Shown: in pieces, positions 60,401 through 64,000 of the stretch | Layout of the letters: each line of letters opens with the position of its first letter | Position numbering within the stretch: the stretch's first letter is position 1 | From: Chrysoperla carnea | Lineage: Eukaryota; Arthropoda; Insecta; Neuroptera; Chrysopidae | DNA length: 64,000 bases | Assembly (NCBI RefSeq): GCF_905475395.1 | Contig: NC_058337.1 | Span: 101,860,368 to 101,924,367, forward strand | Direction of reading: 5' to 3' | Position numbers and translations under genes: made by a program | Notes under the pieces: generated by a model | Database searches by the model: none | What the model was told of the DNA's origin: nothing | The model's input: the letters and a program-made list of their open reading frames with translations, nothing else

Positions 60401-60688
60401 CTGGCTGTATTTTCCGTCAACAATATCTTTTTGTCTGTTAAGGAACCAATCTGGAATTTTGTACTGTCTTGGATTTGACATAATTGTAATAATTTTTTCT
60501 ACTTCTTCTTCTGAACATTCTCCAGCACGTTTATCTAAGTTGACATCGGCCTTTTTCAATACAATATTAGCATACCGTCTTCCAACCCCTTTAATGGCAG
60601 TCATGGCAAACATAACTTTACGTTTACCATCAATATTCGTACCCATGATACGAAGGATGTGTTGAAATTTCTCTGGTATTACGAGCGA
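60401..60688 (-). CDS. RpS18: 40S ribosomal protein S18 (uS13), exon 2
   Basis: Main coding exon, 96 codons, phase 0 at both ends: [19 protein letters not shown] at the start, [19 protein letters not shown] in the helix-two-turns-helix region, [17 protein letters not shown], and GKYSQ before the donor (CAG|GTAAAC on the - strand). uS13 sits in the head of the small subunit and contacts the P-site tRNA and inter-subunit bridges. The assembled protein is 1 + 96 + 55 = 152 residues, the same length as the human protein, with no gaps. A 1080-base intron follows, containing a MITE. Confidence 0.97.
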
Positions 60689-60937
60689 CTGAAATAAAAA
60701 ATAGGGTTGAAAAAATTAATATTAAAATTTTTGTTTTCGTACACATGTTAAAAACGACCATTAGAAATTTAACCACAAAATTTTATTCACTACTTTTAAT
60801 TTCATTAAATATGGAAAAATATAGTATGATATTAAAGTAACATAATTTAAAGAAATGTATTTTACCATTTTGAAAAAAATTCAAGAACTGATTTTTATAG
60901 ATACATTAGATTAAAATTAAATAAAATTTATACTAAC

Positions 60938-60940
60938 CAT
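60938..60940 (-). CDS. RpS18: 40S ribosomal protein S18, exon 1 (start codon only)
   Basis: The ATG alone lies in this exon. On the - strand it reads AAGCAAAATG|GTTAGTA, with a good donor immediately after the start codon. Joining it to exon 2 gives MSLVIPEKF, the invariant N-terminus of this protein. Placing only the start codon in exon 1 is common among animal ribosomal protein genes. Confidence 0.9.
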
Positions 60941-60964
60941 TTTGCTTGTCTTTCGTGTCTCCAC

Positions 60965-61020
60965 TCTCTCGTGAAAAGAATCGTCAATGAGCGATTATCA
61001 TCGATGTGGAACGAAGTTGA
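60965..61020 (-). promoter_or_regulatory. RPS18 promoter with TOP/TCT-type start
   Basis: On the - strand, GATTCTTTTCACGAGAGAG contains a pyrimidine start (CTTTTC from 60978) like the TCT initiator and 5' TOP of ribosomal protein genes. Upstream, ATCGATGATAATCG is DRE-like. No TATA box is visible, as expected for this class. In flies, TCT promoters of ribosomal protein genes depend on TRF2, which happens to be encoded in the same window. Confidence 0.5.
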
Positions 61021-61407
61021 ATTGTATAAAAACAGCGCGAATTTTGAAATTATTTTGTACCTATTTATTTATTTTATTATTTATAATCACTAATTTTGAT
61101 AAAGTAAAAATAATCAAGAATTTTAAATATTTAACGTGATAATTTTAAATGTTTTACTTTTGATTAATAATTATAAATATAACTTATTATTGAGTTATTC
61201 TCGATAAATCAAAATTTTTTTGGCATAAAAGAAATTTGAGAACTGTTATTTAAAATTTATATGATTAATAATTTAATGGCCTGTAGTTATTGAAAAATAT
61301 GATAAATTGATAAATCATATTTAAAGCTTATTCTAAAGATAAAGAAAAAACAAGAAAATCATAACCTATAAGAAAAATTTGTCACTGGTCATACATATAA
61401 GTAAAAA

Positions 61408-61489
61408 ATGGCAGCAACAACTTTTCATAAATTGGTTTTAGTAATTGGATTTTCATCGTTATTTCATGCAGCTTATTCTGCTGCTCAAC
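61408..61489 (+). CDS. EMC5: ER membrane complex subunit 5 (EMC5/MMGT1), exon 1
   Basis: It starts at ATG 61408 (MAATTFHKLVLVIGFSSLF) and encodes TM1 up to HAAYSAAQ, matching the HAAFSAAQ segment of vertebrate MMGT1. The donor CAAC|GTAAGT splits a His codon. EMC5 is a core subunit of the ER membrane protein complex, which inserts tail-anchored and multipass proteins. The three exons give 117 residues, close to the animal norm (about 130 in mammals, with a longer tail). The gene is head to head with RPS18: about 430 bases separate this ATG from the RPS18 start site. Confidence 0.92.
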
Positions 61490-61548
61490 GTAAGTTAATT
61501 CTTTTATCATATAAAATAAATCTAAACGAAATATTTTAATTTTTTTAG

Positions 61549-61601
61549 ATCGCAGTTATCTTCGTATTACAGAGCAAGAATTCTATGCCTTACCCGCAGA
61601 T
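61549..61601 (+). CDS. EMC5: EMC5/MMGT1, exon 2
   Basis: 53 bases completing the split codon and encoding HRSYLRITEQEFYALPAD, aligned with HRSYMRLTEKE...LPID of MMGT1. Flanked by TTTTTTAG and GTAAGT. The 59-base intron before it is near the minimum for insects. Confidence 0.93.
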
Positions 61602-61666
61602 GTAAGTATTCCAAAAATTGTGTATTAAAATTCTTAAAATAATGAATTACATTAAAATGTTTTCAG

Positions 61667-61885
61667 ATTGTAATACAAGGAATTGTCAGTTTATTTGTGG
61701 TCATGTATGGTGTAATGTTTATAGCTGGTGATTTCAAAGAAATTCGAGCAACTGTTGAATTAGAAAACAAATCATGGGAAACGTTTAGAAATATATCATC
61801 ATTTTATACATTCAATCATCGAGGAAAAGTGCTTTCACCAAATTTTATACCTTCACAAAAAGCTTCACTTGAAGAATTAGAATAA
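61667..61885 (+). CDS. EMC5: EMC5/MMGT1, exon 3
   Basis: Phase 0 exon with TM2 (IVIQGIVSLFVVMYGVMFI), then AGDFKEIRATVELENKSWET and SSFYTFNHRGKVLSP, the conserved cytosolic part of the family. It stops at TAA 61883-61885 after SLEELE. No AATAAA lies in the 60 bases before the next family A copy, so the 3' end may fall inside that repeat or use a variant signal. Confidence 0.93.
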   Translation: MVIQGIVSLFVVMYGVMFIAGDFKEIRATVELENKSWETFRNISSFYTFNHRGKVLSPNFIPSQKASLEELE

Positions 61886-61948
61886 TTTTATTATATTTAT
61901 AGAAAGTTTGTAATGTTTTTGTTTGTACCCAAAATATAATTATTTATA

Positions 61949-62395
61949 AGTGAAAACAAACAATTGACTGAGTTAATTGTTGAAATACCATGCATAAATA
62001 GTGTTGATTACTCTATTACATTGCACACACATATAAAATTTATATAATACATACTATACAATTTACGCTTAATTTGCGCTCTCACGGGTAAACAGTGTTC
62101 TATCTCTAACGGTTTACAAGATGGGTCCTACTGATCCATAGGTCAAGACCCAATTGGCCTATGTTGCTCATTTACGAACTCGACCTTACTTTTTACGTCC
62201 TGAATACGCTGTAAAAATTTCAGCTTGATATCTTTTTTCGTTTTTGAGTTATCGTACCCACAGACGGATGGACGAATTAGGTGATTTTATAAACACCTAT
62301 ACCAAAATTTTGTTGGTAGCATTAATATTTTTAAGCGTTACAAACTTGGGACTAAACTTAGTATACCTTGCATATTACATATATGCATGGTATAA
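61949..62395 (-). repeat. Family A repeat between EMC5 and HYDIN (reverse)
   Basis: AAGTGAAAACAAACAATTG start, CTCACGGGTAAACAGTG, CTCTAACGGTTTACAAGATG, CGTTTTTGAGTTATCGTAC, AGCGTTACAAACTTGGGAC, and ATATATGCATGGTATAATA end. The part between CAGTG and TTCTATCTC is deleted relative to other copies. It fills almost the whole spacer between two + strand genes. Confidence 0.85.
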
Positions 62396-62506
62396 TAAAC
62401 AAAAAACAATTGAATTTTTCAGTATATATTACTGAAATGTCTATGAGTGACAAGGAATTTCTTATAATTTCTATTTTATTTTATAAACGTTATTTTATAC
62501 GAAGTT

Positions 62507-62608
62507 ATGGCTTGTTCTAGGAATCATAATAAATTTGATGGGAAGAATAGAACGGTTAATGTTATTCCATATTTATTTGAAAATGCACGAGGCCCTGATG
62601 GATATCAG
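62507..62608 (+). CDS. HYDIN-like axonemal protein, exon 1
   Basis: The ATG at 62507 opens 34 codons (MACSRNHNKFDGKNRTVN to DGYQ), ending at the donor CAG|GTACTT in phase 0. This leader is not conserved enough to identify by itself; the assignment comes from exons 2 and 3, which continue the frame. The start lies about 110 bases beyond the family A copy, so the promoter must be very short or inside the repeat. Confidence 0.6.
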
Positions 62609-63201
62609 GTACTTTTTACAATTACATATAATTATCAAAGATATATATATAAGAATGAAATCTAAAGTAAATGGAATAATATTATACAATATGTAATACT
62701 AATGCAAATATTATTTGATGCATCCTCTCGCGTTCATATTGAAACCGCCATTTTCAGCTTCCCGATTTGCATATTACAATTGTGATCAGGGAACTGGAAA
62801 AAAGCTCAGGCGAAGATTATATTCCACTTTTCTTGTTTACTCTCTGCTAATAACCAATTTCCCTTTAACAATCGACCATATTGGATCCCGCATTTTGAAT
62901 TTCTCAATTTCCATATCAAAATCATGTTCAACGACCTAGTAAATCCCCACCCGAAGATTTTAATCCACTTTCTTTGTTTATTTCCGTTAAAAATAGAAAT
63001 TTTTCTTTAACAATTGACCTTATTGAAGCTGTTTTCTTAATTTTTGGAAAGCATAGTTTCTAAGGATATAAATTCTGAACTTGAGTTACTCACTATGCTT
63101 AGGCCAAAATCACGCCGATCCGCCAACTTCCCACAAAAAATTGCCGTTTTTGAAAGTCATTATAATGTTAATTAACACGTTGTTACTTGTTCTTTTTATA
63201 G
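62609..63201 (+). other. HYDIN intron 1 with a repeat-like inner block
   Basis: Bases 62720-63150 are GC-richer than neighbouring introns and contain internally similar phrases: CGAAGATTATATTCCACTTT and CGAAGATTTTAATCCACTTT, then CCCTTTAACAATCGACCATA and TTCTTTAACAATTGACCTTA. This indicates an old tandem duplication of about 170 bases, perhaps a transposon piece. The ORF at 62715-62939 has no motif. Confidence 0.45.
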
Positions 63202-63607
63202 ATTAAACCTTCCGTATTTCGCAAAGAAATGGAATTGTCAGCCAATGAAAGATATGAAAAGTTATTAACATTGCGTTCGAAACCGCCTCCATCTGAATTA
63301 AATATACAATCATTTAAATTATCACCACCGATTATCATTTTCCAAACATTCACCCCTAGTTCAGTATATACAATACCTTTGTCAGTTCGAAATGTGTCCC
63401 ATGTAGTAAGACCACTGCGATTATGTTTTGAGAAAACACCTTTTTTCGATGTGGTCCTTGAAAATGGTAACGAAGATAGATCTAGTCGTGTTGCTCCTGG
63501 AATGAGTGTTCAGTATAATGTTAAATTTTTCCCTGTCGACGATATTGACTATACACATAAAATTAATTTTCTTACGGAAGGCGGAACTTTTGAAATTCCA
63601 ATAATAG
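63202..63607 (+). CDS. HYDIN-like axonemal protein, exon 2
   Basis: The acceptor is TTTTTATAG at 63201. The exon reads IKPSVFRKEMELSANERYEK, then a first ASH/PapD-like beta domain (IIIFQTFTPSSVYTIPLSVR, RVAPGMSVQYNVKFFPVDD, DYTHKINFLTEGGTFEIPI). The order 'TPS-F-EM', 'IVFQNYTP', 'VAPGVP..F.ILFTPEE..DY.H' is that of the HYDIN N-terminus. HYDIN is a giant protein of the C2 projection of the axonemal central pair, needed for motile cilia and sperm flagella. The donor is G|GTAAGA at 63607. Confidence 0.8.
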
Positions 63608-63758
63608 GTAAGATTTTACTATGAGTACCTAACGTGTATCTACTTACCAGATTTTGGAAATTTGCCCAAACTATTTTTTGAATCATTCTGGACTTATTCT
63701 ATCGCCTTTCAGAATTTGCTTAATCAAATTTGTACCTTTTAATATGTTCGTTTTGCAG

Positions 63759-64000
63759 CTATTGGATCTAGACCATTACTTGATATACCTGATTGTATTT
63801 CAATACCAATTGGTGCTGTAAATATCCCTTCTGAAAAAATTATAGCAGTGAGAAATATAGGTAAAGTTGAAGCTGTGTTTAAATTAAATTTGAATCCACC
63901 ATTTTATGTAACACCCGATGAAGGCATATTGGTACCATCAGAAATATTACAATTAAAGCTTGAATATAAATCAGAAACTGCTGGGAAGAAAAAAGACAAA
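63759..64000 (+). CDS. HYDIN-like axonemal protein, exon 3 (cut by window end)
   Basis: The acceptor TTTTGCAG ends at 63758; the phase matches exon 2 and gives PIIAIGSRPLLDIPD across the junction (HYDIN: P-I-x-A-x-G-x-R-x-x-LDFPD). A second ASH-like domain follows (EKIIAVRNIGKVEAVFKLN, PPFYVTPDEGILVPSEILQL). The frame is open to the last base (GKKKDK). About 250 residues are visible of a protein that is usually several thousand residues long. Another ASH-repeat ciliary protein remains possible. Confidence 0.78.

Noticed and set aside
1-64000. CRISPR arrays, bacterial operons, rRNA genes
   Set aside because: No regularly spaced repeats, no ribosome binding sites with clustered ORFs and no rRNA-like conserved stretches were seen.

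Overview
The window is animal nuclear DNA from an arthropod, almost certainly an insect. It is strongly AT-rich, its genes are split by introns with GT/AG borders and TACTAAC-like branch points, and every gene I can name is an animal gene. I cannot settle the order from sequence alone. TTAGG-type repeats and the dispersed repeat families fit an insect. No bacterial operons, CRISPR arrays or complete transposon coding regions were seen.

Layout, left to right. (1) Bases 1 to 28998 look like the last intron of a Frizzled Wnt receptor gene on the + strand. The terminal exon (28999-29516) carries TM5-TM7, the KTxxxW Dishevelled motif and the stop codon; I found no upstream exon, so they probably lie outside the window. 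This long intron holds two textbook recursive-splice (zero-length exon) sites at 6854/6855 and 23228/23229, and many copies of one dispersed repeat (called family A here). It also holds a heat-shock-type promoter on the - strand with no recognisable gene behind it, and a nested same-strand gene (16023-19232) for a 1069-residue secreted Gln-rich, tandem-repeat protein with its own TATA box. (2) 29.7-40.6 kb is intergenic, with small palindromic elements. (3) 40.6-47.4 kb is a TBP-related factor 2 (TRF2/TBPL1) gene in two coding exons, with a CpG-bearing promoter-like block upstream. (4) 47.4-59.1 kb is intergenic, with inverted-repeat elements that have clear TIRs and, in two cases, target duplications. 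(5) 59.1-62.4 kb is a compact housekeeping pair: RPS18 (- strand, three coding exons) head to head with EMC5/MMGT1 (+ strand, three exons). (6) From 62507 to the window end are the first three coding exons of a HYDIN-like axonemal protein (+ strand), cut off by the window.

The named genes are not a pathway. Frizzled is a Wnt receptor, TRF2 a core transcription factor, RPS18 a 40S ribosomal protein, EMC5 an ER membrane insertase subunit and HYDIN a ciliary/flagellar central-pair protein. The features most worth following up are the recursive splice sites, the repeat-rich secreted protein nested in the Frizzled intron with a decayed repeat fragment after it, the orphan heat-shock promoter, the structured family A repeat with two internal-body variants, and an uncharacterised 47-codon ORF at 8693.
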